Shown: piece by piece, positions 50,502 through 63,514 of the stretch
How the letters are laid out: each line of letters opens with the position of its first letter
Numbering within the stretch: the first letter of the stretch is position 1
Source of the DNA: Apostichopus japonicus
Taxonomy: Eukaryota > Echinodermata > Holothuroidea > Aspidochirotida > Stichopodidae
Length of the DNA: 64,000 bases
Reading direction: 5' to 3'
NCBI RefSeq assembly: GCF_037975245.1
Contig: NC_092579.1
Coordinates: 21,644,666 to 21,708,665, forward strand
Made by a program: the position numbers and the translations under genes
Notes under the pieces: generated by a model
Seen by the model: only the letters and a program-made list of their open reading frames with translations
What the model was told of the DNA's origin: nothing
Databases searched by the model: none

Positions 50502-52497
50502 CTTCTTTCACCACGGTAAATCTGTTTGCCCATAGTAGTACCGAAGTTCTTGACCATGTTTTATGTCTTTTAGGGCAAACAAACAGAGACAGACTCTTCC
50601 TTCAAGTATTTGTTTCTTCATAACAGAATTGGCCTCCCTGCCAATCTCATCCTTTACCATCTTTGCAACACAGGCTGTGTCTGTAGCATCAATACTGAGG
50701 GCAACAAATTGAAAGTTTAAGTGGATTATAAAAACAATTCAGAATGACTATGAAACCAAAGGAGCAGGACTGAACAACTGTAAAAGTTGACACACTGTAT
50801 AGAGAGCTGCATAGACAGATCACCCATTGTATATGATACAGTAGTACAAGCCAAAATGAATTTTTGACAGGTTTAATAGGAAAATGAATGTAACATTCTG
50901 GAGAAATTTGATTCAAGTCATATGTTTTGATGTAAATTTGAAGTTGTCTCTTTTCACACAAAAGTCAACCCAAGCATCAAGTATGATTCCTGATTTGCAA
51001 GTTATTCATTCCAAGGTGCAAACATACAGTAGTTTGTGAAAGGTAAAAAAAAAACGCTTTGTTGTCAGTGCGTAACTCTGACATCACCCTTGTTTGCTTC
51101 AAGTCCACTTCTGGTGAAAATTCAGTGTAATTCAAAGGTGATATCTCGCTCCATCAGACAAATCTTTGGAAAGTAGACTAGGTTTTATTTGTAGAAATAT
51201 GCAGCGAATATTCTCAGGGAATTTAGGCTACGCCATGAAAAATAGTAGTGCCTTTCATTTTCTCCTGGTAATAATAAAATCCTACTCACAAATTAGCAAG
51301 TAGTGTGACATTCGAACCCTCCATTTTGTGAATATTTATAGAACAAAATATGCATTTCAAAGTTTAAATTGTTATCCTTAATGTTGTGAATAGTCAAAGA
51401 AAAATTAAACATTTACAGACCATAATATGGGAAGCAAACATTTTAACTTACCATTCTATAGTTCCACCATTCTCATAAAAGTACAAGAAGGTGTTGCCAT
51501 CTTCCTTGGTTCTAGCTATTTTGGATGCCTCCTCAGGAGAAATTATTTCTCCTCTATGCTCTAGCTAGAAATCACCTTGCCTGATTTACTTTGTTGCAAA
51601 CACTCCTCTTCCTGTCAAGATGTCAAAAAAGGAATGGATTGAAAAAGATTTTCTGATACAGGGAAAGAAAATAGAAGAGTTCTTTGATGTTGTGTCCAAT
51701 GTCTTCAATCTTGGACAGCCTCACTTCCCGCGTTCCATATCGGATTGGGAACAATCACAGAAGGCCATACACAGTTGGTGTTCTACAAGTGATTTTGTTC
51801 TTAAATAATCTCCCTTCTTTCTGCTAACCCCCATCCCTCCATCTGTACAACCATTATAATGATACAGTAATGTTATCAAGACCAACTCTTCTAAATGAAC
51901 ACCCCCCATCCCCCCACTCACAAAAAGGACAAAACAAAATGAGAGAGACACTGGGCATGACCCCCTCATCCTCCCACCCCACCCCAATCCCAGTGGCAGG
52001 AAGAAAAATTGCTTTGTATTCATAATAGTATTCCATTGAGCAACAGTAAATGGCGGTAATTTCCATATTGGAACTAAATCAATTATCTCACTGGGACATT
52101 CAGTCATCTTGTGTGTTCATTTAGAATATGAGAACAGTTCGGAAAGTAAAGACCTCAAGGTTAGTGCTTTTTGAAAACTTCTAGCAATTTAAGCATGCCA
52201 AAATTTAGGGCCAATACAGACTACCTTTAACATACTGTACTCCAATGTCAGTAAAAGCAATTTGACCATCGTTCAAGTTGAAATTTTTAGTGTTAGTTTT
52301 ATAGTTTAAGCTGTGGATCATTTCCCACTTGAATTTGATGCACTATCATACAGAATATCCTAAAAAGGCATTAAATGATTTTTTTTTTACATCTTACCAA
52401 TGGTATCAATGATGAACCTCACTTGAAAGTCTTCCTTATCACACTCTGATTGTACATGATGGAGGCAGTCCTGGTGTAGGGTGATCTTATTATGAAA
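50502..52497 (-). pseudogene. KMT5A-like SET domain, copy 2 (three exons in phase, with lesions)
   Basis: Exons 52497-52398, 51560-51452 and 50694-50502 join in matching phases (1, then 2). The first reads FHNKITLHQDCLHHVQSE and DKEDFQVRFIIDTI. The second reads EHRGEIISPEEASKIART and FYENGGTIE. The third reads CIDATDTACVAKMVKDE, ANSVMKKQILEGR and CLCLFALKDIKHGQEL. Compared with copy 1 the SET motif YDYG is YYYG, VNDE is VKDE, and PWRKK has become PW-stop-KK (TGA). A loss of catalytic activity is inferred. The spacer between its two SET exons is about 750 bp, lacking the transposon of copy 1. Confidence 0.7.
51620..51808 (+). other. 62-codon open frame on the opposite strand of block B, conserved in outline
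   Basis: ATG at 51620; the peptide includes KKEWIEKDFLIQGKKIEEFF and SISDWEQSQKAIHSW, ending in TAA. The homologous sequence at about 49032-49200 is colinear but broken by indels and a changed start. Amphipathic composition makes it more gene-like than most chance frames, but there is no supporting splice or promoter signal. Confidence 0.2.
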
Positions 52498-55400
52498 CTA
52501 CATTAAAAAGAGAGATAACATCACAAAACATTTACAATCATAAAAACAATACACATGCAATGACATTGAGAGCAGTAAGTTAAAAGCAGAAGCAAAACTG
52601 GATGATGTCCCATAAGTCGCCGCTTAAGAAATAATTACTACTGTTTAATCTAATAATAGGTAGAAAGTTTAAAGAAAGAATTCTTTAATATGGTTTGTTT
52701 GATTTTTTTTACCATTTTGTATCAGAGACATGTTGCTCTGAAAATGAATGTTTGTTAAAAACAAATCCAAGTGGCAAGGTATGATCCAGAGTAGTTAAGA
52801 CTCACAGCAACTTTTGATTATTTATAGCTTCCACACCAAAGATAGCCACTATAAGTACCAGCCATAACTAGTGATTATCTAATGGCAGATGATATTTCCT
52901 TTTGCACAAGTGTAGAATCCAAATTCATTAATAATCAAATGAGTTATTGGTTAAATGATAAAAAACAGGTTGGAGTCAGTGGAAATTTACCCTTATAAAA
53001 TGGGAGTTTTCATTTGCATTCAGTAATTTATTTTATTTTGAGGTTAATAGTAAGGGGCTGGTTTAGAAAATATCATGGTCCATGGTAGCCCCCTACTTTA
53101 AAGGTACAGAAATATTGCAGCACTCTATCAGTACCTGTTGGCCAACAGCCGGCTGTATGTTTAAAGTGAGGTTTTGCAGCTGATAAACTTTTGCAGAACT
53201 TTGCTTAAAACTAACTTGTTAGTTTTGTTGAAATACCAACAAAGACATCATGGTGAAATTTGTCAAATGTAGAGATAATTGTTCATAGACCTAACTTGAT
53301 CAGTACCTCAAAACAAAATTGTGATCTCTAGAGTGACTCACCATGAACCAACTGGAATATGCACTCAACAATTAGCTTTGAATATATAAACATTTTTTGC
53401 ACAGTAAATGTGTGAAGAAATTCTAGTTTCTGTATGGGACTGAAGTTACTGTTACATTTTCTTGAAAGTAGTTATCAAAATAAATGAAAATGCATTTAAG
53501 AAGTAGAAGCTTCTATACTATGTTTTCATTCATCAACATTTTGGCAGTTTGAGAAGACAACAGGTCATTTTGTCCCACTACCAGTTTGCACACTACCATG
53601 GTGCCTATCAAGTAGAAATCCTTTCAAATTCCCACATACCTAACAGTTTGCCTCCTCACATCTATCCAATGTGTACTTTTAAAAATTGCCAGATGCTGTT
53701 ATGAATATTCAAATATTAGGATTAACTCTCAGATATTAGTGACAAAATGTCATGTTCAGCAAATTTAGAGTGGAATATCATATGTTCAGACAGGTACTTT
53801 ATTGCTGAGAAGTGATGAAGTCAAATGTGGGTCATCAACATGCATAAATTTGATGTGATTTAAGTAACAATGAAGTTTGAATTTCATTGTTTAGATATAA
53901 AAAGTTGTAAATAAGGACAATGTTCCACATGAACAATTTACTTAAATGGCACAGGCCTTGGCAACTCATGAACATATGCCATCAATGCCAACAACCAATC
54001 AGATGATGAGCTGAGACTTGTAATCACAGGAATTAAACCAATGCTCCCCTTTAAGATCACTACTCTCAGCTAATTCATCAGAGTCATCCAGGCACCTGAT
54101 AGACAACAGAAATAGGACAAACCAAACTTTTCAAACCTACTTTTCTAATATCAAATGTCACCTGTACTAATGTACACATTCCATCAATGACAAGGACCAT
54201 GTGTCGAGCTGAGACTTGCAATCTCATCCACTCAGGAAGGATAATTAATATTCATCATATAAGTAAGATATTTTGTAACATATTAGTTCAATAACACTAT
54301 TTTCATTTTTAAGATGTAATGGCTGAATTGTATGCATTTATGATGGTATTTCTTTGCTCTACCATGTGGTGAGCAAGTTGAGCAGGAGCCAGTAGGAGTC
54401 AGCCTAGCTAGAAGTTAACCTAAGACAAAACAAAAATAATAATTTGCATGCAGAGAGGAAAAATGTTCTTTTTCAATCAGTTTAGTTACTGAAATATAAT
54501 GGAATATATGCATTTGTACTGTCCAACAAACATGTCATTTTGGGGTTCAATTTTTGTAAATTTTATTTTGAATTCATCAATCTTTTTCTTCATTAGGATC
54601 ACAACAGGAAAATAAGCATTTTATCCACTTGTGTAATCTTTGTATGGACACTTGCCTAGTGGCCCTGGGCATGCTGGGTGAGACCTGCCCCAGCTGACAG
54701 CCCTTTCAGCTGCCCTACTAAATTGGGAGGGTCATAAGGAGAGGAGAATTGTTTTCAACAAGGAAAACTAGCTAGACTTAAATGTCAATATGGTACTATC
54801 CATGATTAGACTCTTGCTGGTAATTGTTAAGGAATAATTAATGTTTACAGATTTTGTGTAGTTTCATGAATGAAAGTTTTTTGGATCACCTCATGACGGC
54901 ATCAGCAGTGGGTTTGGAAAGTGGGGTGGCCAAATTTGAATCTTCTCACTTAACAAGTACATCAGTGGCACACAAAGCATGATATTTTCTTTGGATCACA
55001 CAAATAGCTGCATAAAGCCTTGATGTCTGAATAAGGGGCAGGGGTCTGAGGGGAGGGGTGTCCATAGCTTATTTCCCAGATTTAGCCATGTGTTTGGCTC
55101 TGAAATTATGGTATCTGCATAAAGTGAATCAGAGAAACAAAACTGAAGGTTTTGGGGAAAAGTGCAATTGTCCACCCTTTCTTACCTTCCCTCCTCCCTC
55201 CCATGTTATCCAATCCACCCCCCCCCCCTCCCTATCACACCTTCTCATGTTATAGATGTTTAGTGGGACAAGATTAAAGTAGAAGGCAGATACTGAGATA
55301 CCAATAGATTAGCACTAAAAATTGGAAACGCAAACTAACATGGCCAAAGCTATTTGCTATAGGCCTCAGTAAACCAAGCCCAATCACTAATATTCATGAG

Positions 55401-55613
55401 TTGTGCACCAAAACAATAGGGATCACCAACTTCCCAACTTATAAACCAAGTATGGTATCACTCTAGTATGCATTTTGTAGAGATATTTTGTTCACAAGCT
55501 CATTGTCACATACACACCCAGACACCAACTTGATTGTATAAATTTTAGTTGCCTCCAGTATGGGAAGTAATTAACAAGGAGCCAATCAATTGTTTCAAGA
55601 CAATACAACTCAC
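52498..55613. other. Long intron-like stretch, no exon seen
   Basis: AT-rich unique sequence. Exon phases at 52497 and 55614 do not match each other, so a small exon may be hidden here, but I could not identify it. Poly(C) lies at about 55218-55228. Confidence 0.4.
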
Positions 55614-55685
55614 TGATGTATGGTGTTTTCTCCTTCTTCAGCATCATAACTACTGTGTTTATATCTTTGGCATCAATCATTTTGT
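55614..55685 (-). CDS. Exon of the minus-strand SET-type gene (candidate)
   Basis: TTTATATAG acceptor and ATCA/GTGAGT donor bound 72 bp on the minus strand, phase 1 in and out. It reads KMIDAKDINTVVMMLKKEKT then PYI. The clean borders make it a good exon. Assignment to the SET gene rests only on strand and position. Confidence 0.5.
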
Positions 55686-56605
55686 CTATATAAAAGAAAA
55701 ATATGTAATGACAACCTAGACCAGTAGAAATATCATGGCTTGCTTGCACTACTGATCATTTTTTCGCATGAAATGATAGTTAGTGTGAACTTTTCATTGT
55801 TTACCAACAATTAATCACATAATTAAATTAGTAAGGGATGAGTTTGCATATGATCAACCACCAATAGAAATGACTTCCTTGCCAAAAATGAGCTATTAGC
55901 CACAAAAGTTGTTATTAATTAACTTTTACTAAAAAGTGCAAATTGTTCAAATCTGCATTGTTGGTAAAGTAATGATAATAATCATATTTACATGAGTTCA
56001 ATCCAAATGGAAAAAATAAAATAATGTTATAGCCATACAGGAATTAACATTCTAGTTTAGCAAATTTAACAAAATGGTAAAATATTCTCCAATATGATAA
56101 TTTCTCACTAGTACATGTTAACACCTACAGTAATCAACCAAGAAAATCTGGTAAAAAAAACCACAATTATTAAATGTAACAGTCATGATATGTTTTTGGA
56201 CTAATTGGCATTAGAATGGAATGATCCACACAACACAAATACAACTTTATGAAATGTAACAAAACATTCACCCAATTATTGGCATGTAGAAATCTTGTAT
56301 TGGTCCATAAAGTTTGTTTTTACATTTTATGTTTGAGTTTTAATAAAGTTTTCAAATTTTGGTAAGGTCAATTTATGTGTACAGCAGCACATTCCATGCT
56401 TGATGAAATTTTACCTACTTTATAGTTGTGTATATATTGAAAACTTAATTCATAATTAATTTATGGTATGAGTACCAACAATCCAACATAACATGGCATA
56501 TTGGCTCATTTAACTATATAACCCAAGATTCCATTATAAGACATACACACACACATAATCACACAAAAACATGCAGACTTCACTATGTCTGATCAAACCT
56601 CTCAC

Positions 56606-56694
56606 CTCTAATCTAGGATTTTAACTTTCTTGCTGGTCTCTTCGCACGAGTCCCTTGAATGATGATCTTTGAGCTTTGCATGGTGATTATCACA
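56606..56694 (-). CDS. Candidate Cys/His-rich exon of the minus-strand gene
   Basis: TTTTCAG acceptor and AGAG/GTGAGA donor bound 89 bp. In phase 0 it reads CDNHHAKLKDHHSRDSCEET then SKKVKILD and TAG just before the donor. The entry phase matches the exit of the exon at 59935. The stop suggests a different donor or a damaged exon. Confidence 0.4.
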
Positions 56695-59600
56695 CTGAAA
56701 ATAAACAAGGTTTGAGGTTATAATGATGCATTCATAGTTTTAAACAGCTATGGACAACTTTTCTGGGAGTCCTCCTGTTCCAAAGTTTAATCTTTCCCTA
56801 CCCCTCCTCCACACCCATACCCACCATTCCCCAATAGCCTCCTTTACTCTCTTCTGCCCCCTCCCATACAATATGACAGGGAAAACTTGTAATACATGAC
56901 TCGTAGACTGCTTCATTAACACTACTATGCCAAGAGTTTTAAAATGTCTTTGAATCCTAATTGTCACAAGCAGTTGACAAACTGTCCATGCTTATCATGC
57001 CTTATCGATAACACAATGGCAATCCAATATTTGCAAATATTTAAGTACAATCACAAACAACATTAGCAATGGCAATACATCCAGGCCAGCCAAGTTGGTG
57101 TGATCAACAAAAATCAAAATTATGTTTCAACTGGATTCTCGACTCTGATATTCTTGTCCCGGCCTTTACTCTGATTCTGACATGGCTTGGACTCAGGACA
57201 TGTTGACTTGGACTTGATTTTGGACAAGTGAACCTGGCTTAGAGCCCTGCTATATGCCTCACTATTGATTGCTCAGATCATATTAATTAGGTCACATGGG
57301 AAAATACTATATTTTATGAATTTTTAAATGGTAAATCTGAACTTCTTCAAATTGGCTGGCCTCGAGATACTGCTACTGAAGTTGTGATTTTACTTAGATA
57401 TTTGTAAAACATTAGATTTCCATGATTGTAGTTGTATAAACAATGATGAACCATAGATAAAAGTGCTTTTCCAATGTAACAGCATGTTGGGCAAGGAAAT
57501 GACAGCTAAAAAGGAAAGAGAACAGAAATAAAAATTACAGGACAAACATGAAATTACAACCACAAAAATTAAAAAATTACAGAAACACATTCAACATTAA
57601 TCAATAAGAAAAGCCACTGTAAGCTTGGATAAAAAAAGTTCATCACTGCAAGCAACAATTCCTGCTTTCCTGAAATGATGCAAGTGAAAGATAGTATAAT
57701 TGACCCTTGAACAGGAATTCCGATTCACAGCCTGACTGGACAAGCATAGCCAATGTTAGCTCACACATATAGTCTGTATGAAAAAATAATCAGAAATGCC
57801 TGCATGCACATAGCCACAACCAAAGATGTACAAATCATCAAACAAGAACATGAATAAGTAAATTCAGCCTGAGAGTTGATGATGGGGATATTTTAGGTTA
57901 CAAACCAAAATTATCATCAAGTCATGCACCAGTGCTCAACCTCTGACCAGTGAGAACTGCTTAGGCGTACCTGATATTTATATAGGCTATCATTAATAAG
58001 AGAATGCTGAACTTGGTCTGTCATTTCTCCATAACCTGAATTTTCGAGACTCACAAAACACACATCATTTCTATTCATAGCAGACTTAAATCAAGTATCC
58101 ATAGGACACAGTCTGCCCTTTTACAGATGTCATGAAAATCCCTTTCTAACCCCTCTACTTCACCAATTTCTGGAAGGACCACTTTCATCATGCCACTAAT
58201 GAGCTTTCTGCCAAAGTCTAACTGGACATACAATATATGGCCAAAAGGCTAGGTAATTAAACTACTGATGAACAGGACACTCTTGTCAAAATGCAAACGT
58301 TCTACAGCCTCTGATATGGCAAGGTTCATCCTTGGCTTGCACAATGACAGACTGACTACCCATATCAGAGATATTCATTCCTACAATCTGACCAAGGATA
58401 ATAAACCATACTCACTGTCTCAGACTGGAACTGTTTGTAAGTTGATCCTTAACTGTTCCAGCCATCTGTGAGTCTACCTAGGTCCCCATCTATCAGTCCT
58501 GAGACAAGAGACACACCCCTTCACAGACCATACTTTGCTATAATCATGTCAATTAGTTCATTTTTCATTGCTATTTTATGTCTATTTGAAATTCATCAGT
58601 TCAACAATGTTATACGCTTTGAGGATGAATTTGAAAATTATGTCAACAAACATCACACTTTTTACAAAATATTTAACCAAGGCATAATAGCGCAACTGAT
58701 GAATATGATTTGGTATCCACCATGTTGTACGATATCAATATTTAAGCAGGTAATCATTTAAACACTTTAAGATGGCAGCAAAATGAATTGATTAGCTGCA
58801 AACTCTCCTGTCCATCAAAAAATCACTGCAATATGCCATATATTCAAGTCACAATTTCATTCTCTGAATACTTTATTTCAACATACTTCCATCTATTTCT
58901 ATCTGCAGGTTTTCCTTCCAGTGTGTCATCACTTAAATTCTTAACTCTAGTCGCCATCAAAATCTGAGTAACTACTGTACAGTATAGGATTGCCCCTCTG
59001 TGAAGATACAAATAAATTAAAACATGGTTACTATCTTAGAAACTTACATGATGGGTTATTCAATACATTATGGGTCCAAAAGTGTGGCATTTTGATAAAA
59101 TATTTACTTTCAAAATTTAACAAAAGTATTGTGAGTAAATATTATGACATAAAAATAGTATTTTTATTGCATGTGCTACCAAGACACCAAGCTCACTATC
59201 TCCAAGTTAATAAAAGTCTTCAGTCTCAAAACCTGGTTTGATTATACATATTAGCTTCACCTTTTTATAACATTTCATACTATTAGTATTATCTCAACAA
59301 AAATTTGTTACAGTACTTGGCTATCAAAGATTTCAATAACTATCAGGGTTGAAACTGAAATTTCTTTACTTTTCCAGGATTTTCCACTGGACAAATCAAA
59401 GTTATCCACTGCCGAAAAAAGTTACTGACTGACTGGAGTAACATCACACAACACAAAACATGGTCTAGCCACTTACAACATCTTCAGATCTAGCTGGAAT
59501 AGAGTTACTGACTGGCTGGAGTCACATCACACAATATGAAACATGGTCTAGCCACTTAAAGTACTGCATCTTTAGATCTAACAGGTGAGACCTTGTGAAC

Positions 59601-59934
59601 TGTGAAGGGTTATTTCTAACAGGAGACCTTTTGAACCGTGAAGGGTTATATCTGAAAGTAACTTGCAATAAAAGTACTTTTGATTAAGGACAGAAGTACA
59701 GGATGCTACTACAATTCCATGCTGATTGAGCAGAAAAGGAGAGAGCTAGATGCTGTCATTCAAATTGGAAGAAGAATGTGAGTTCCTTAATAAAAAAAGG
59801 CAGTAATTTTACTTGTCAAAATATTAGAACTTTACTTCTTACATTGTGTGAATATGATACTTTTCACAAACATTTGCTACTTACATTTGTCCTCACTAGT
59901 ACTTAAGCCGCAATCTTTGGCCTTTGTCCTTCAC
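56695..59934. other. Intron-like stretch, no exon seen
   Basis: AT-rich sequence with no recognised exon. Open frames at 58268-58761 lack splice context. A tandem duplication at 59.4 kb is listed separately. Confidence 0.4.
59421..59585 (+). repeat. Two-unit tandem duplication, 93 bp
   Basis: GTTACTGACTGACTGGAGTA to the AGATCTA block is repeated with few changes from 59514. Confidence 0.85.
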
Positions 59935-60024
59935 CTGGTGTTGCCTGGCTACATGGTGTGCAAGGTAGAGGACATGCTTCTCACAACTGACACACTGTAT
60001 TGCACATCTATTCTCCATATTTGC
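59935..60024 (-). CDS. Zinc-finger-like exon, possible first coding exon of the SET-type gene
   Basis: CTCCTATAG acceptor and CACCAG/GTGAAG donor on the minus strand. From ATG at 60018 it reads MENRCAIQCVSCEKH then VLYLAHHVARQHQ, a C-x2-C ... H-x4-H arrangement. Expanded KMT5A-like SET genes in animals often carry such an N-terminal zinc finger, which supports linkage to the SET exons downstream. The Met could be internal, since an acceptor precedes it. Confidence 0.5.
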
Positions 60025-62223
60025 CTATAGGAGAATATACGAGAATAAAAAAAATTGCTGTATCAAAGATTATATGAGATTCTGTATGGAAGGATCGATA
60101 AACATTTTGCCTGTGAGTCAAGAAAAGTATCTCAATGGGACATAATTAAAGTAATCGTGTGTTGAAGCGGTGAAGCCTTGAGAAAAGTGAGGCAAAGAGC
60201 CAGATCATTTATAAGTCGTCATACAAACATTGTCTATTCGACTTTGAAAACGGAATTTGATTTTACCCATTTTTCCGAAAGAGTAGGTGTACTTTTCACA
60301 AGAGAGACATGTTATGGTGACCAGATCAGAGTAGTAAGTACTATACTCCTGACTTATAAGAACCAACTTTGAAACATTTTCTCGCCTCTTATGAACAAGT
60401 GGAGTGCTTTATGCAACTTTTAATGTCTGGAAAGTGTCATTTCCGGTATCAGAGAAGCATATGGCAAACATTTTCTTGCTTGTATTATTTTAGTGCTCCA
60501 CTCAGATAGTGCCATAGTTGTCCCAGGAAAATGCAGTGAAGAAGCAACCCTCCCTCCACCTTCCACCCCACTCCCCTCCCTCTTTCCACACACCTACTTT
60601 TGTGTAATATTTCCATATTAGTCTGTGCATGCAGTTTTCAGTTAAATGTTAATGTTGCAAAGTGGGTAGTAGATTATGCAGGATAACAGATCCCACCTTA
60701 TGAAGTGAGAGTGCAAACAGTTTGATGCATATCTACATTCAGTCACATATTGTCATCAATAGATGAGATGTTATCACGAGTGGTGGCTTGAGTGTGTTGT
60801 ATTGCCTACAAAGCTTTGTCCAAACATGGTAAGTGAATATCATTAGGCCTTTAAATCATAGTTGAGTAAATTTATGCAAATTGCCTGTAATTAAAGTTAC
60901 TATCCAGAACATACCTGGCTATAGGCTTTGGCCTAGCCTACCTCAAGACTCAGATTACTGCCTAGGCTTTAGCCTGCTTTACTGCTTAGGCCCTATACCC
61001 TTTTGCCACACTAACTTGTACATTGTTGGGAATATGTTGCAAATGGAGAATGTGTTTGAATATTTGTACAATTCTAGTAGATATATTAATAGACTGAAAT
61101 ATTGTAGGCTTCGTTATGACCTAGGCGAACCTACGTTAGAATCTTACTCTTCAGACTGGAAAGAACTGTGACCATATGCCAAAGAAATACGCCAAGGTGG
61201 ATGTGATTTTGTTCTGTATTTGTACGCCACACTATCTAAGCGGAGCACCACCATCGGTTGGCGCGGAGCGTACACAAAAAGTTTTGGTCAATAATGCCTC
61301 CCAGATCGCAGGAAATGGCACTTCCGGGACCATATAACTTACATCTGTAATTGTATATATGGAGGTTTCGTGTAATGAAAATTTGGGTGAAATTATCATG
61401 CGTAATAGTGATAGTAATATATTAGTACCACCCTGGAACACATCACATGACGCTCCATGCATGGTACGCACGTATTTACTGTGTGAAAGTTTCTCCAGAT
61501 TTATTAAACTCGATGGTATGAACCATGTTGCGTCACTTGCACTGTTGCGGCTGAATTTTCCTCCACGCTTACGCGATACGCCACGCCAACTGTTGTACTT
61601 TTCCCTGGGGCAGTAATGTACGTTGTACGCCAAATTTATTGGCGTACACTTCCATACGCCAAAGATCTTTGTGTGAAAGGTCGTACTTTCCAGTATGGCT
61701 CTTCAGTAGACCAAGGGCAAGGTAGGCTATGTAAATGTCATCTTCAGTTATTCTGGCATGTGGATCTATCATTAGGGATAAAGGATAAAGAAGGATAAAG
61801 ATAAGTAAAATGAGGTGGTGATAATTGCTGTCATTAGGCTTAAGTCATTTCGCATCCAAAAGGACAGCCGTATAGCTGGTCTAGGCCTAGGGGCCTACAG
61901 TAGGCTAACTAGCCTACATCCAACTTTCCAAGGTCCAGTGAATAACAATATAGGCTAGCACTACTCACTAGATCATTAGATGGGCAGACGACACTAAAGT
62001 AATTATATTTCTATGTAAATGCTTCTGCTATCGCTTCTTAATAATTACCTGTGAAGCTGCAGTACACTGCCACATTTTTGGCGAAATGCGGCACACGATA
62101 TCACCATTTTGAGTGATTTATGTAAACTTTATCACTTTAGTTATGTCAAAGGCATACCGCATAGTGTTTGTACTTCGCGCTGGTACTTTCTTGCCGTACA
62201 AAGCAAGGCTGAGGTTTATGGCT
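60025..62223. other. No gene confidently seen
   Basis: Contains open frames at 61232-61633 and 61569-61772 (minus) with no recognisable domain or splice pattern, and repeated TACGCCA words around 61219-61665 that may mark an old element. Confidence 0.4.
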
Positions 62224-63188
62224 ATGGCAAGCCATGTGGGACAAACACCGCATAATATATCCGCGTATTAATTCGAATATATACGCGTATTAATTCGAAT
62301 ATACATGTGTTGTACATGACTGTGTAAAGTTTCGCTCTTTGGAGCGATCTCGCGAGCCCGCCAAAACATTTATCCTTGGTAAATGTACACAGCAAGAGCG
62401 GAAATGTTTTTTTTTTTGTATATTCTAATTAATCCGTGCATATATTGGATTTAATCCCCATATGTATTTTATTTAATACGTGTATATATTGGAATTAATA
62501 CGTGTATATATTCGAATTAATACGTGTATATATTCGAATTAATACGTGTATATATTCGAATTAATACGCGGATATATTTAAGCCATATGATTGGCTAATA
62601 ATATATACGCGTATATATTTTAATTAATACGCGTATAAATTCCAATTAATACGCGGATATATTGTGCATCATTTGTCCCACATGGCTTGCCATATATGGC
62701 AAGCCATGTGGGACAAACACTGCATAATATATCCGCGTATTAATTCGAATATATACGCGTATTAATTCGAATATATATGTGTTATAGCCTACATGTGAAA
62801 AGTTTCGCTTTTTGCAGCGATCTCGCGAGCCCGCCAAAACATTTATCGTTGGTATATGTACACAGCAAGAGCGGAAATGTTTTTTTCGTGTATATTCTAA
62901 TTAATCCGTGCATATATTGGATTTAATCCCCATATGTATTTTATTTAATACGTGTATATATTCGAATTAATACGTGTATATATTCGAATTAATACGTGTA
63001 TATATTCGAATTAATACGTGTATATATTCGAATTAATACGTGTATATATTCGAATTAATACGCGGATATATTTAAGCCATATGATTGGCTAATAATATAT
63101 ACGCGTATATATTCCAATTAATACGCGTATAAATTCCAATTAATACGCGGATATATTTATGCAGTGTTTGTCCCACATGGCTTGCCAT
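62224..63188. mobile_element. Head-to-tail dimer of an AT-rich MITE (62224-62693, 62696-63188)
   Basis: Each copy starts ATGGCAAGCCATGTGGGACA and ends with its inverse. The inverted ends extend over 70 bp and include TAATATATCCGCGTATTAAT. Inside the right half are tandem units of about 21 bp, TTAATACGTGTATATATTCG, four or more per copy; the second copy has one or two more. A conserved GC-rich core has GAGCGATCTCGCGAGCCCGC in the first copy and GCAGCGATCTCGCGAGCCCG in the second. Confidence 0.9.
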
Positions 63189-63192
63189 AGTA

Positions 63193-63299
63193 TGAGGTTA
63201 GTTCCGAGGTGCCATAGGAATACTAGTGAGGGCTTTTGAAAACGGAAGTACGTCACAGTTCAACTTCCCTGTTGTCGAAACACCTTGGAACTAACCTCA
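63193..63299. mobile_element. 107 bp MITE, likely source of the 8.6-11.8 kb minisatellite core
   Basis: TGAGGTTAGTTCCGAGGTG at the left and CACCTTGGAACTAACCTCA at the right are inverted repeats. The right end continues inward as GTTGTCGAAACACC, the core of the minisatellite. It immediately follows the MITE dimer (4 bp away). Confidence 0.85.
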
Positions 63300-63514
63300 G
63301 CCGTTGGTAAACGTTTGTACCATAGAAATACAAAGATAGAGAGGTCCAGAGGTCAGATCTTTTGTATGAGACCATTCAAATTACTATCTTGCGCTATCGC
63401 ATGAAGATATCTTTTCAAGACTGTATTGAGAAGGAAAATGTTGATCAAATAACCCTTCGATTTTTTTTAGAGGATGAAGAGAGGCTAAATGATAAATCAC
63501 GGGCTTCTCCAAAC

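Noticed and set aside
60178-60372. 64-codon plus-strand open frame
   Set aside because: No splice borders, no recognised motif, and similar frames are expected by chance in this base composition.
61232-61633. 133-codon minus-strand open frame
   Set aside because: No recognisable domain, no family composition and no splice context; overlapping frames on the other strand are equally open.
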